A stretch of DNA of 64,000 nt from Homalodisca vitripennis (GCF_021130785.1 NC_060210.1:181772501-181836500); one strand, 5' to 3'. Shown: positions 33,994 through 47,014, counted from the stretch's first letter. The notes: generated by a model from the letters alone, not told the origin. Program-made: numbers and translations.

Positions 33994-35936
33994 ACTCATA
34001 TTAATTGTTCAAAAAAATTAATACAAATTTGAAATAAAAAAGTTATTGAATAATATGATACTACAGCATTACTATGGAATGTGGCAAAGGGCTAAGAGCT
34101 GGCTTAGTGAAATGATCTTGAGTTTTATCCTTTAAGAACAATGTCAATCTTCAAACACTTTTACGCCCTTATTTGTAGTTGTATAATTATAGGAGGTGTC
34201 TTATTTTAAAGATATTTTTAATGCACATTCAAAGCTTTTTTGCGACTTTCTTGTAAACATTATATTTCTATGGATATATGAACGATGAAGTACAAAATGT
34301 TTTGTTTTTTTCTGTATAATCAATAAAAATATCAAAATTACTAAAAAGCTTATATACCGTAATTATATCTTTAAAATGAGACATCTGCCATAATTCTATG
34401 TTTAAAATGTTTTAACTTATTTTTTGTTAATCTTATTTTCTTATTATCAAGATGGTCACCAGTATACAGCCGGCTCTTGACAAGTTAGAGGTTTTGAAAT
34501 AGCAAGTTTGTAAATAAGTCGATCAGACAAATTTATTAAAGTACAAATTCAGTTTATTTGATGCTATTTTTATTTAACCTTGAATACAAAATAATTTATC
34601 TGACATACGATACAAGTTCTTAAACTTGTTCACTGTCATTATAGTGCAGTGGGAAGGAACAATTCTGCTCTACTCTTTTTCTCTGTTTTGTTCAACATGA
34701 ACAAATTGTTATGTTTTGCCATTTTTAAGTTATCACGTTTCTTGAGATACTGAACATCATGAATATTGAAGAATACAGTTTCCTACATAACTCATAATTA
34801 TGTTAAATCATCAATATGGAAAACTCCTATAAATTAGTAATTATTTAATAAAAAAATAAATTATGTAGTTGTTTTAAAATTATTAAATGTGTAAATGTTC
34901 TTAAGATTGGCTAACACGAAATACCTGTTAGATATTTAATAATTTTTTTATTTGTGATTTTAATTCGAATGACAATAAATATGAATGAAATATAAGTTTT
35001 TATAAGTTCTATTTAAGTATTTAATTATTAATATTTTTTTAAACTAAGATTTTATTACAAGGTATTGTGTTTTAGTAAAATGTTTACAAATTTTAAGTGT
35101 GAATGTAAAAACAGGGTTTATTTACCAAAGTGTGATACAAACTAAGTATGATAATTTAGGATACAAACTTCAATGCAAATTTAAGTTTATTTTGCATATA
35201 AAATATTTTAATTGTCAAATTTCCTAGACAATATTTTTAATTTAGGTAGTGGTATTGCCAAATAATTACTATCCATAATTTAATATATGCACATAGATAT
35301 GGTTATTTAGTTATTCATTTAAAGCTCATTGTTGACAATGAGTAATTTGCAAAAATAACAGGATGACAGCCATTTGTCATCATTAAATTTTACCAAAACT
35401 GAAATACATTGTTCTAAGAACTGGAATTTATTCTGTTCATCGGGTGTCAAATAAAAGATTTAAGAATATAAATAGCCTTAAGTAACATTTTGTAGGTTCA
35501 TATCCAAAAGATGACACGAAAAATTCATAAATCTTTATTTGCAGTATAATATGATCTTGTGATAGGAAATACGTAGGTGAGGTGAGGTATACCAAATTTT
35601 ATAAGTTATCACACAAAATTGCTACAAATAATTCTAATTTTTGATTGGTGTAGATTTGTTTATTGAACATTTGTTGAGGTGTAATTCATATCCTACAGAT
35701 TGTTTTAAATTAAAATATACAAACTTCTAACATTTATTGGTGGGATGAAGAGAAAGTCTAAATTTTATTATAAAAAAAAAATAATAAAAATAATAAACAA
35801 ACTGAATTGCAGCAGGCATTGGGGTGGGGGTTGAAAAGACACCAAAGTATTACTCCTGGGACCAGCACCAGTGGCACCATTCTGCAGTCACACATCATCT
35901 CATTTTTCATAGCAAATTAGTTAATTTTATAAATGT
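33994..35936. other. AT-rich intergenic sequence
   Basis: No gene or repeat recognised. Confidence 0.5.
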
Positions 35937-36155
35937 CAATCTTTGCACTCTATCCTGTCTCACTGCTCAAGGATCGATGCCAAATTGCCTCCAATTCGAA
36001 GATCAAAACTAGTCCTAAATAGGGAAAATTAAAACAATATCTCAACAATTTTATTTGAAAAACACAATTTTTGCACTCTGTCCTGTCTTGCAGCTTCCAT
36101 GGATTTAAATTGCCTCCAACATAGACATCAGTCGGAAAATTAACATGATCACTTT
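35937..36155. repeat. Diverged tandem duplication
   Basis: 35937-36030 and 36064-36155 share TTTGCACTCTATCCTGTCT / TTTGCACTCTGTCCTGTCT, AAATTGCCTCCAA and GGAAAATTAA in the same order, about 127 bases apart. Function unknown. Confidence 0.6.
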
Positions 36156-37640
36156 AATGTTTCTAGCATTCCTGAGGTAAATTGATTTGTCTCTTGTTTC
36201 AAAACACACATTGCCTAAAGATCAGATAGTTTTCTTCTAAGCACCATAACTTACCCTTCGGGGGACATTCAATTTTTCATGCTAGTTTTCCGAGTGACCC
36301 CTTTTTGGAGCAATGTGGAATCCGTCTCAGAATAGTTAGACAGGGCAAAATGCATTGATTAGGATTGGAAAAGTAAATACAATTTACCTTTGAGATACTA
36401 TGTCAGATTTCTCTGTTTATTTATGTCAACAGAAAAAGTGAATTCAAAGTAATACTTGCTGATTAGAGGCACTTTTCAGGTAGACAAAAATGAATTTCTT
36501 TAAAAGGATAGTACTTGCTTTAAATTTTTTCAGAACCCGTAGTATTTTCTCCAGATTCATATGCATAAAACATAGAAACTATATCTTTGCTGTAACTATA
36601 ATTATAACATAAAAACTGTAACTACTTTGTATTTTTGAAGTCTTGGATATGTCAGACTTCATGTCAGTTCAGTTCCATCATGGCATTAGCATAGTACTGA
36701 TAAAACATTTTTTAAGATTTGTGTGTCAAATTAGAATAACAGCTGATTTTTGTCTGAAATTGATGAGATAAGAGGAAAAACTTTGACACCAAGTGGTAAA
36801 TCTAAAATTTTTGTGTGCTGTGGCTGATCTAGGATTTTAAGTTTAGAGTGGCTGAAATTGGAGTTGATAACTCAGAGGCTTGCAAGACTGAATTCTGGAC
36901 TTTTCAGTGACAACAGTTTTATATTTATATGAAAGCCCACTCTTGTATATACTGTATTATATAACTGTTATCAATATCCCTCTTATCATATCATAAAAAT
37001 CTTTAGTTCACTGTAAATTTTAGTGTTTCTTTCATAACAAGAACATTTGAGAACAATTTTAACACTTCACTTTGAAAAAGTCATTTTTTATTGCATTTGA
37101 TGCAGTACTGGACATTGTGCAATTTTGTTGAAAACATTTTGATAATTTGCACCTCCAGTATGTGATAGCTTGTGGCAAACACATATTTTGACTCGTGAGT
37201 TTAAAAAATACTAGCTGCCTGTTAAACCTTCAGCATAAAACATCAGTGTAAAAGCTTGAATTATATGAAAAAATAAGTCTTGATTAGTGGTAATAGGGAA
37301 TTTAATATTGAATTAAGGCAGTAGTTTGATCAATGGCCATGGCTGGAGTCTGGTAATTTGGTTTCATTATGGTTTTTTTTAACAATGGGGAAAATTGTAA
37401 TTCACCGGTAGTGTATTCCATTGGTGAGTGGAACTTAACCTACTAAAATCTCCACAGGCCCAGTTATCACTCTCTCTAGGGACTGTTTTCAAGAGAAGGC
37501 CTAATTAAGCCAACTGAGGGTTCTTACAATATGAGGCCATTGGTTGAGCAACACCAAAGCAGTATTACATTTCTTGGTTTTCAGCATCCCCTTTATACAT
37601 ATATGCAGAGTCAGTACTCCAAGTCTGTGTCAGAGACCAT
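36156..37640. other. AT-rich intergenic sequence
   Basis: No gene or repeat recognised. Confidence 0.5.
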
Positions 37641-38260
37641 TTTCCGAACAATGTGAGCATGGCATCAGGCGTCACGCTGAGACCTCGGGTTGCTCTTTTC
37701 GGCATCGAGACCTCACAGCCCTCCCTGATTGTGGAATTAACAGTATCACCGGTGTTCCTCGCCACTGCAGTGTTCGCAGACGATATCTGTCAAGGTGTCT
37801 TCGATGAGTCTAGCGATGTTTCAACCTTGAGGTCATGGGGATTGTCCAGATCAGAGCTCCTGATTCCTTGGAAAAATACAAGGTGATATACTGATGATCA
37901 GACTCAAGAAAATCCTCCAGTCCGCGATTTTATTCCGTAGATAATTCCACCATAAAAGTCACATCCAGGATGGTACAGGCGTTTCCCAGCCGTCGGAACG
38001 TGGGAGTATTCCCCTAATTCACGACGACCCGACCGACCCCTTTCAGCCATCTTCAGAATTCGGAGACTCTAGTATCGTTACTTGCATTCTCCATTCGACC
38101 GGCTTTGTATTAAAATCACCGGCAACAATCAAATTTCCACCGAGGGGGCCAAGTATGCCTTCCAGATTGACCAGGAAATTGGCTGTGCTTTTGTTATGTG
38201 TGAAATAACAGCTAACGAGAGTGACCTCATCGCTACTCACCCATGTGTAATGATGGTTAG
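37641..38260 (-). pseudogene. R1-like LINE endonuclease fragment
   Basis: Minus strand: VTLVSCYFTHNKSTANFLVN, then LEGILGPLGGNLIVAGDFNT and KPVEW (38220-38085), the endonuclease GDFN motif in the form GDFNxKxxEW typical of R1/LOA-type LINEs. After frame breaks come GNTPTFRRLGNACTILDVTF (about 38010-37950) and ESDHQYI, matching the S-D-H catalytic motif. CEVSMPKRATRG and flanking sequence (to 37640) continue the linker. It is a different LINE lineage from the 52.6-kb family and has lost its RT. Confidence 0.72.
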
Positions 38261-38339
38261 TCTAGGTTATTGTGGTACTTATGGGAAATGAGTGAACGTA
38301 GTCATTCTGGATACTTGCAGTGTTCGCTTACTTTTGTTA

Positions 38340-38600
38340 TAAAAACAGAGGACTCACTGTGATCACTCCTAAGAAGAATTTTGATCTTAGTGTTTGGGTT
38401 TATAAAGTGGAGATTTGTTGTGCACATACCATAAAACTTTTGGATGTAACAATTAATAACCACTTGGGATTTTCTTCCTATATTTCCACAAAAATATGTT
38501 CAGGCATTTTCATACTTCACAGACTTTCAGAAGTTGTGAATTCGTAAAGTACTTATTACAACATATTATACATTTTTCTCCCTACCTTTTTCAACAGACT
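38340..38600 (+). pseudogene. LINE RT C-terminal fragment
   Basis: Reads IKLLDVTINNHLGFSSYIST then KICSGIFILHRLSEVVNS, the L-G-V-T-I-D-x-x-L block and following helix of a LINE RT. Only this short segment is preserved. Confidence 0.6.
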
Positions 38601-39300
38601 TTTGTTCTTCAAAAGAGAACAGTGAACTGGTATTCATCAAAGGCAGGCATGTAAATTTATTTCAAAGAAATTAAATATAATTACCACTCCTTGCATTTAT
38701 ATATTTCCTAAACACAACTATAATTGGGCAGGAGGTGTGCATGCGCCAATCAACCAATATGTTTTTATATCGGTGGCATTTTATTTTACTATTTTGTGAA
38801 TTTTAAATGCCTGTCTATGTTTGTGTTTTATCTGTGTTTAGAATTAGGTTTGGTAAAACTTTCGTTTATTGACTTATTTGAACCTTCAGATCTACTGATA
38901 ATACTGAACTGTGCAAAACAAGCAAGCAGGTGCATACTTTCTTTGATATCACGTATTATTTACCTTATCATTAAATGCCTGCTCTTGTTTACTCGGACAG
39001 GTTTGGTACAGTGAAACGCTAATTTACTGAAAAGTTGAAAGTTCCAAAGACTAACAGATGAACTTTTTGCATCAGATTTCTATTAAATAAAATAACACTT
39101 ATTTTACCTAATGTATACATAACTTTTAAATAATTTTAATATTTTCTGCACTTAAGTAAATAAATAATCATGACTATTTCAAAAGAATTAACGAAGCGGC
39201 AAACCTCACATAATATACTATAAATAAGAGATAGGTGCACACTAAAAGGTGGAAAACTATATGATGCTGCTTGGGTAGATGTTGTTGAGCTACGCTGAAG
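38601..39300. other. No feature recognised
   Basis: AT-rich; short open frames overlap on both strands without recognisable domains. Confidence 0.45.
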
Positions 39301-39309
39301 ACGAATGTA

Positions 39310-39722
39310 AAGAGGGAGTCTATTACCTCTTCTGACACAAAACACTCTGGATCTCGTCCTTCAACTATGAGGTCCTTTATGTCTTCGCTTTTGGCATCTC
39401 CTCCCTCACCTGTTACACCTTCTGTACGTGCTGCCTTACCCATGCCTGGCACGTCTTCCATTTTCTGCGTCAGTGAGGCCTTTTAAGTCACTTGCACCGG
39501 TGGTTCTAAGTGGACCAGAGGACGAGAACGCCAGATTGAGGTTGCAGATTGTGAATCTGCAGGAAAAATACCAATATGTTGTAGACCACTCAGTGGAATC
39601 AGATACTCGCCTTCTACAATTTACCAATCAGATTTTCGAGGCAAATACTTCTTGGATTGAATCTTCATCGTGTTCACATAGGATGGACCATGCTGTGCAG
39701 TGTGAGCCGGTGCCCAATGCCT
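39310..39722 (+). pseudogene. Possible LINE ORF1 fragment with coiled coil
   Basis: The + strand reads a Ser/Pro-rich stretch (TMRSFMSSLLASPPSPVTPS), then after one frameshift KSLAPVVLSGPEDENARLRL, QIVNLQEKYQYVVDHSVESD and TRLLQFTNQIFEANTSW, a leucine-heptad coiled coil, and a stop at 39722-39724. This layout suits an ORF1 chaperone-like protein of a LINE, and a LINE ORF2 remnant follows at 39.9 kb. I do not recognise the family, and a host pseudogene cannot be excluded. The minus-strand open frame here is treated as a shadow. Confidence 0.4.
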
Positions 39723-39879
39723 GATCCACGGTGTGTGGAAACTCACTGTTTTATCACACCTCAGAAATACCATCTAGATCTTAAGCGGTCTCCTCAAAAC
39801 TACTTAAACATTGCAAAGAAGAAATCATCCCTGTTAACACATCATTAAACTATCCTGTAAGGAAGGTATTTTCCCAAAA

Positions 39880-41410
39880 ACCATTTTGAAATCATCCAAA
39901 ACAAGTCTAAAATTTAAAAAAGAACTCACAACCTCAATAGAAAGCTACAGACCCATTCCCTCTTATCTACAACATCCAAAGTAATTGAAAAGGCAATGCT
40001 CTTCAGATTATTGGGTCATTTTATTAATAAAAAAATCCTCCGTAGTCAACAACATGGTTTCCTAAAGGGAAGGTCAACCATCACAGCCCTGACTAGCCTT
40101 GTTGAGTACATTATCGATCAGATGGAGGAAGAAGCATCTGTTACTGGGTTCTCTTAGACTTCAGTAAAGCATTTGAGACTTTAAACCAATCTCTACTGCT
40201 AAACTAAATGAAGAGCATCGGAATAAAAGGCAAAGCTGCAAATTGGTTTTTAAGTTATTGGCAGGAAGAACACAAATAGCAGAATTAACATACACCAAAA
40301 GCCATACTAACTATATAGCAAGGTCATCTTTACTCCCAATCAATAAATGTGTACCCCAAGGATCGGTATTAGGACCAATCCGTTTCATCCTGCTGACCAA
40401 CGATCAGCTAAGATGTCTTTAAGAACATAGGCAAGCAATTGTGTAGGCAGACGACACTGCACTCATAATTGCTGACAAACAGAAAAAAGTTAGATATTCT
40501 ATCCTTTGTTATTACATACATGGCTAAGCAATGTTGTCAAAACAATTTTTTGTACTTAATGAGAAAAATTCAACAATTAAATTTTGGAAACAGAACCGCT
40601 GACTGGCCAGGGCTACCATTAAACTAGAAAGTGAAGCAAAGAATCCCAGAGTTGTAATTGACAGCAAACTCACTTGGACATCACATGTAGGCAACCTTTG
40701 TGGAAAATTAAATACCAGCCTCTATGCACTCAAAAAAATAAAAAAACTCATGAAACCCTGAAACAGCAACAGTAGCATACTACTCGCTACTTGAGTAGCA
40801 TATTCGGCATGGACTTATAGTGTGGGAAATTCATTTGCGAGGAATGTAAACTGAGTCGTGGTACTACAGAAGAAAGCAATGAAAACTTTAATATGCCAAA
40901 ACCAATATGACTCTTGTCGAAGTGCATTCCAAGAACTTGAAATACTGACTGTCACATTACTTGTACATACATTCTTGAAGTGGTCAAACATGCAGTAGAC
41001 ATGTATCACCAGAGACTAAGATATGCTAAAAAATACAGCACTAGGAATAACAGAAATTTTGCCATGCCAATTCACCCCACATCCCTCAATGAGAAGTAAC
41101 CGTGCTGTGCAGGAGCCAAGCTGTTCAACCTCCTACCTTAACAGTTAAAAAGAATCCTTGAAGATTAAACCTTCAACAAGCATCTCATGGAGTGGTTGCT
41201 GGAACACACCTTCTACACTTTGAAAGAATTGTTCTACTGGAGGAACAACCAGACTAATCTCACTTAGTTTTAACTTTACATAGATTTTAGTCAAGACAAA
41301 TTATATCTGAACTTTTTAAACCAAACCTTTTTGTTTTATGTGCAACTGTTGACTCAATCACTGTTCTCAAAGAATATGTAAATAAAGAAGTTTGTCTATT
41401 GTATATTGAC
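39880..41410 (+). pseudogene. LINE RT region, decayed (52.6-kb family)
   Basis: The + strand reads with many breaks: AMLFRLLGHFINKKILRSQQ, HGFLKGRSTITALTSLVEYI (40050-40120, the QHGF+GRST motif), a decayed LDFSKAF motif, KCVPQGSVLGP (40350-40380), a decayed catalytic motif (VGRRHC near 40440, for YADDT), NPRVVIDSKLTWTSHVGNL (40640-40690), the SLYALK and C-terminal segments, and a tail AAATAAAGAAGTTTGTCTAT at about 41380-41400. The tail matches the end of the 52.6-kb LINE (AATAAAGAATTTTTGTCTAT), so the family is shared; unlike that copy, this one keeps the RT palm region. Confidence 0.75.
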
Positions 41411-42829
41411 AATTTCAATCCTAAACTTTGCAGAGCCTTGGTGACGGCTGTAAACATATAAAAAGTCTTTCATCTAACTTTTGGAAATATCTTCAGAAAT
41501 CTCTCAACTGGCAATCCACTTTACTTCTCATTGCGTATTACAAGTGAAACTAATCCACATGTGAAATGTTCGGAGTATAATCCACAACAACTAAAATGTA
41601 GCTTAGTACTTTTTTTAAGTAGCTCAACGAATTCATGATACACAGTGGATGAGAGATAACATATGATTTCCTCCCAGGATTTTCATATTTTCTAATGTGG
41701 TTGGCCAAGAAATGGTAACTCAGTAAGAACTTCAAGCATAATCATGTAGTTACTATTTGAATTGGAGCCAAATACTTGTTCTGACCACCGAGACGGCAAC
41801 CCATAAGAAGCTAACCCTTTATCAGAACAGTAACTCTTTGCAGTATCATTTCCCAGTAACTCCTTGCTTGATTAATCATTTATATAAGTCTGGAATCAAC
41901 TCTATCCAAGTCTTCTCCTCTTTCTATTAAAATCTTTGTATTGGTTTTGTAGGAAATTGAGTTTTCATGTTCTTTGAATCTCGACGATACATTTTTTCAG
42001 TTACTACAAACCTCTTTCACAATAGACGACTCAGGTTGTGTTTCTGAATAAAAAGGACGGCAAGGAGCACAAAAAACTGTATTTTTAGTTTCAGAAAACA
42101 CCAACCAGGCTCTGCTTTGTTTTCTCCATTCGCCAACTGCCCATTAAAACGTCAAGAACGGTTCCCATATATGTTATTAGTCTTTGAATTTTTTTAAATT
42201 TTGAACTAACCTATTTGTGGATACGTAATTACTCAATCCATTACTTTCAGCCCAATTCGCTGGATCTGGATTATAGCAAAACGTTTCTGGTTCTAAACCT
42301 GTTCCCTGTTCCAAGTTATTCTTCTTCATTTACACTGGCAGCGAAGGGCGAGAGTTCATCAGCAGAGATGCCTCTAGTATTTGCAGAGAATAAAGGAACA
42401 GATTTATCTGTTTTAGGTTAATTTAAAAAGTTAAGCGTTATTTATAAAGAATAGTCTCTGAAAGAATTTCATTAATTTGGGTATATATATATAATGTCAA
42501 CAACTCACCGACACAAACAATTAACAGTGACACTTCAAGTACAAAACGATCTGCAGGCAAGATTAGCAGATTACTCGTCGTCTTGTCTGTATTTCTAGTG
42601 AGTCATCGCCTGACGCCTGTCCCATAGAGCTACCCTCCCCCTACCTCCTGCAGGCTACGGCATTCAAGTAAACTGCATAATTATTATACTCTGCAGACAG
42701 AGAGCAATCCGTTCACACTTAAAACTTTATACCTCATCTCCATGCGCGTTGCGTTTTTTCTTATTTCAACATGTTTTGTCCGTGATCTGCGGCACCCTCG
42801 TATTGCGCCCTTAGGCCATGGCCTTCGTT
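41411..42829. other. No gene recognised
   Basis: Mixed AT-rich sequence; a GC-richer patch at 42500-42660 has no identity. Confidence 0.45.
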
Positions 42830-44028
42830 GACCTTGTGTCATCCGGGTCTGAGTATCATATGTGATACTCAGCGCCCAAGGCCTGACTGCCAAGGAGATT
42901 TCTAGGCTCAATCCCGTGGGGCCACACTTTTTTTTCTTCAAAAGAATATTTCTACCAGTAAACATTGTTTTAATATAAATAAACGTTACCTACACCCATT
43001 TGACGTAAAATTGTTTAAATTATCATGAGTATCAATTTTTATAATCATAGCTTGTAAATTGTTGTAGATGAAAACCATTGAAGGTTAAGAAATACAAATT
43101 TTACATGTTACATATTTTTTTTATTTGCTAAATAAAACAAAGAACCAGTCAAATAAAAAGGAACATAATTTGTTGTTATAAAACTTTATCAAGTGCATTT
43201 ACTTTAATCCTTTTCACTTATACTTTGTAGATAAAGGAGAAACATTCTTTACAAAAGTATATAATTTTTATCACACTTATAAAAACTTGTTTAGCCATAT
43301 ATGAGCTCCCTTTCTCCTTTTTTTTCTTTGAAATGTTCTTATAACATTTATAATGCTCCTTTTTTGCTGTTTGTTGAAAATATGTTTATTAGCGTGTGAG
43401 ACTGATGGAATATTATCTTTTATAAACAGTGACCTGACAATGTGTTCTTTAAATTATGTGATTTTCATCATCATTTGATTCAATCTCATTAACTTCACAA
43501 ACAAAGTCTGGGTCTGAATATGTGTTCTCTTCAAACACTAAGTATATCAATTATATTATTGTCAATTTCATAGACTACAGAACGATTATTAGTCTTTAGA
43601 CTTACATTTTAAATATATTCATCGTCAAGTTTATTAGCTATGGTTTAAAAAATAAACATCACAACATTAATTATTAAGTAATTATTAAACTTTTAATTAC
43701 TATGATTGTAACATCAAATAAGCCTAAACAAACAAACTGCAGTGAATCAAAAACGTGTTGCAAACAAAGTCAGGATTGCCAACCATAAAAATAAGTGGCT
43801 AAAGTTAAGAAATAGTATATATTTAATAGTTAATAATAAATATGTGTAATAAAATATTACAATTACCAATAAATAGCACTTTTTCATTCTTGGATACTAA
43901 CACATATTTAGCCCTGTGAGTATCACATATTATACTTATGGCCTGTGGAACTAAACAGGTGAGTATAAAAATTTATACTCATGGCAGTCAAGTTTTGGGA
44001 CACATCCGCGTAGCAGTCAACCTGTTAA
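42830..44028 (-). mobile_element. piggyBac-like remnant with GAGTAT-N8-ATACTC palindromes
   Basis: The right border is TTAA at 44025-44028, read inward CAGGTTGACTGCTACGCGGA, resembling the CCTGTTGACGAG end of the 24.4-kb element. The palindrome GAGTAT-N8-ATACTC occurs at 42851-42870 (fully symmetric), 43918-43937 (last base T) and 43961-43980. On the minus strand, near 43560-43450, YLVFEENTYSDPDFVCEVNE then IESNDDENHII-stop looks like the acidic N-terminal region of a piggyBac transposase. The left border is not resolved, and coding sequence is otherwise lost. Confidence 0.6.
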
Positions 44029-44094
44029 TAATGGTTAACATCTAACTCAATTATAATTGTTTATTTAGTTTCTGTGTATAATTGAAGTGAAAAC

Positions 44095-44400
44095 TTCTTT
44101 AGGCGCGTTGAGCGTTTTGGTAGAGGGTAAAATCCTCGGTTCGCGTCACCGACATGCTAATGATACTAACCTGCATGAAAAAAGTCAGTCTCGCTGTGTT
44201 TTTTAACCGTAGACTTGGCCGCGGACTACTAACCTGCATGAAAAAGTCAGTCTCGCTGTGTTTTAAAACTGTCCCGGCGGAGTATGAAAACAGACTGCGA
44301 AAATCAGTGACCTTTACGGTTTCCTCTCGCGATTTAAAAGTGAAGCCAATGTCGTACAATTCTGTAAGATGCGTCAAATTAAAGCTCTTAATATTGGCAA
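44095..44400. repeat. GC-richer block with internal duplication
   Basis: CTAACCTGCATGAAAAAAGT followed by CAGTCTCGCTGTGTTTT (from about 44167) recurs almost exactly from about 44229. The block has several CpGs, unlike its surroundings, and may be part of an unclassified element. Confidence 0.5.
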
Positions 44401-46335
44401 TCTATTGGTTACATTTTTAAATATTAAAAAAATTTGGAAATAATTTTGATTATTGTTTACATTTTACATAGCGTTTACAATGACAAGAAAAAAGTAGTAA
44501 GCGAGGATTTTTTTTATTTTTTGGTCAGACAAAATTTGTCAGCGAGAAAGTTGTGTGAAAATAGATGAATATTTTTTTTGTAATTTATCATTTTTTTTAT
44601 TGGAAGTTTAGTTTAGCCTGTAGTAGCGTATGAAGTGATGAGTGAACGTTTCTGCCGGAACTGTAGTTGGCGCATTGGCTCACTGATACCGTATTAACTC
44701 AATAAATTAGTTTATTGTGCAATAAAAATACCTTTACGAAAGAACCAAGATAATTACACTAATTTATTAGTTTTAAAAATATTGTGGGTTTAATTGTTAT
44801 TGCAATTATATACTTTATCCGTAGCAATAACTGTATTATTTACAACGGTGTTCAACTCACTGTTGTTCACTCGGTGTTTACTCACTTGTATTCTATGTTT
44901 TAACTAACTATTAATATTGAGCATTTACAACATATTTTTATACAGATAAATGAATAATGAAAACAACGAATATATTTTTAAACATTTTTAATATTTGTAC
45001 GAATATTTGTAATTAAAATTTAGCATTATTAATTTTAATTGTGTTTTTAATATTTAACCTCTTCATCATGAAATGAGTATTATTACGGTATAAGATTTAT
45101 CTTACTAGCGTGGTAAAATAGATCTCTAGTTATTTGATAATATTTTATCGTGGATTTTAAAATTGGAAAATTAAAAACGCGTCACATTTACAATTACAGA
45201 TGTACTGCTACTATAACGTATTGTTAATTACTCTCAACGTAATAGTTCCGTTTTCACTTCTATCGGCAGTCCCACGACTGCTACTGTTTTTTTTTTTACT
45301 TATTGTTCTTCTTAAAATTGAAAAACAAATTAACTGGCACTATACAACTGTTGACACTTTCATCCTAAGTTCGACAAAGTGGCTGAAACATCTGTTTAAG
45401 TTTAAATTTTATAAAATATTAGGTATATTGTGCTTTATCAGTAATGTAATGCAGATAGTAGAGACAAAGTTACTATCTAACGTTTACTCCACATTGCGCC
45501 AGTGACAATTTAAAAACATCTAAAGCATTACTATTTAAACACTGCTATACAACCAACCTTAATGAACGAAGTTGTGAATGCTTTCGCATAAGGCATAAGG
45601 TATTCCAAACTGGCAGGCTCTTTGACAATGTGATGTGAATTTTAACATTGGCTCTAGGGAAAACGGTGACATGAACAATAACATGACTGAACGATCCATT
45701 TTATCTAGACTACACTTCGAAAAACAGCAAGACTTCTATAACGCAAAACCTTAGAAATGATTATTTTGAAATATTCCATGAACTCAGCAAGGCAAACTAA
45801 ACTATGGCACTTGAAATATCTCATACAAAAAATATATTAAAAGAGCCGGAAGTACTTTTTGACTGAATCAGGTTTCAGAGAATTAAATGCAAGTGTGATT
45901 TTTGAACGGGGCAATAAGACACCAATCAAAACATTAACTAGGTAGGGTACTACACCGTAAGAGTGCGCTAAATTAAAATCGTATCACCGACTTAACATAA
46001 GACTTTCCAGTTTTTTTTTTATTCCGTGTGCATGTCTATGGAGTTGATGTAAACAAAATCTTAACCTTACATTTTATAGTCGAAGCGAAAATAATAATAC
46101 AATTTAATTGATACCGTTAGTCGTATCCTTTTGAAATATTTGAGTGAAATTAGGAATTATGATATTACTATGTGGTTTACTATGTGTGAACAGTGCAATT
46201 TGTGTCATCTAGGTTTATGAGTAACTATACTATTTGAAAGGTTAATTATATTTTTAATAACCCCATTTCATAGGATAATATTTATTTACCTATATATTAC
46301 TTACCTAAAGCGATCTATTGCCACTTTTAATAATT
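44401..46335. other. AT-rich intergenic sequence
   Basis: No gene recognised. A 101-aa hydrophobic open frame at 45200-45505 follows an ACAG but has no recognisable domain or supporting exon. Confidence 0.45.
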
Positions 46336-46461
46336 GGGTAGACTTTAATAAGCAGCCTACACTCATCATTTCCTTTGTGGTTATAAAATAAAGATTTTTG
46401 ATATTACAAATTTTTTAACCTCTCTATCATTTCAACTTTTGTTTATAACCATAACAATAAA

Positions 46462-47014
46462 GGGGTAGGGTCCAATAAGCGGACCCGGTGTTTTATATCG
46501 AAATTGGCAAACGATATTACTTAATCATAACCATCGATATAATCAATCGATACTGATTAATTATTTTTAACAATTAACTTTAAATAATCTATATGAAACA
46601 CTTTCAAATAATACAATTAAGGTAATATTTTAAATGTCACATAAGTAACATTGTGTATTAAAAATGGCTGTCAATCTTAGGAAGCTTCACGAAATTGCTT
46701 TAAAAGACAATAAAACATGTTTTTTTATGGTTTCAGAATGTTGGGTTAGTACCTAAGAATCCATTATGTGATATTTGTGGAAAAGGTAACAAATGTAACT
46801 GTCAGATGAGCTAACATGGTCGTCTTCAGATGCAAAAAAGAAAGTAATGGTAAAGGTTATTTGTTACATCATTAAATTCACATTTTATTTAAAACATATG
46901 ATTGTTATTACTTTTATATCGATTGATAGTCTATGATTCGATATGCGAATATTAGGTATCGATGATTATATTCTTCGATATAAAACACCAGGTCCGCTTA
47001 TTGGACCCTACCCC
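46462..47014 (+). mobile_element. Element A: Merlin-like, 553 bp
   Basis: Near-perfect inverted ends of about 40 bp: GGGGTAGGGTCCAATAAGCG at left and the same inverted at right, continuing GACC(C/T)GGTGTTTTATATCGA. AATAAA flanks both sides. The interior (46663-46815) reads MAVNLRKLHEIALKDNKTC and, after a frame shift, WFQNVGLVPKNPLCDICGKG then NKCNCQMS. This is the N-terminal zinc-ribbon style of ISXO2/IS1595-like transposases, the type used by Merlin transposons. The catalytic part is absent. Confidence 0.65.

Noticed and set aside
37544..37886. Plus-strand frames of 77-87 aa
   Set aside because: Shadows of the minus-strand R1-like LINE linker region.
39174..39461. 95-aa minus-strand frame with an acidic start
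   Set aside because: The opposite strand gives a Ser/Pro-rich plus coiled-coil reading next to a same-strand LINE; the minus frame ends in AT-rich noise.
45200..45505. 101-aa hydrophobic open frame after an ACAG
   Set aside because: AT-rich composition readily gives Leu/Phe/Ile frames; no domain, donor or partner exon was found.
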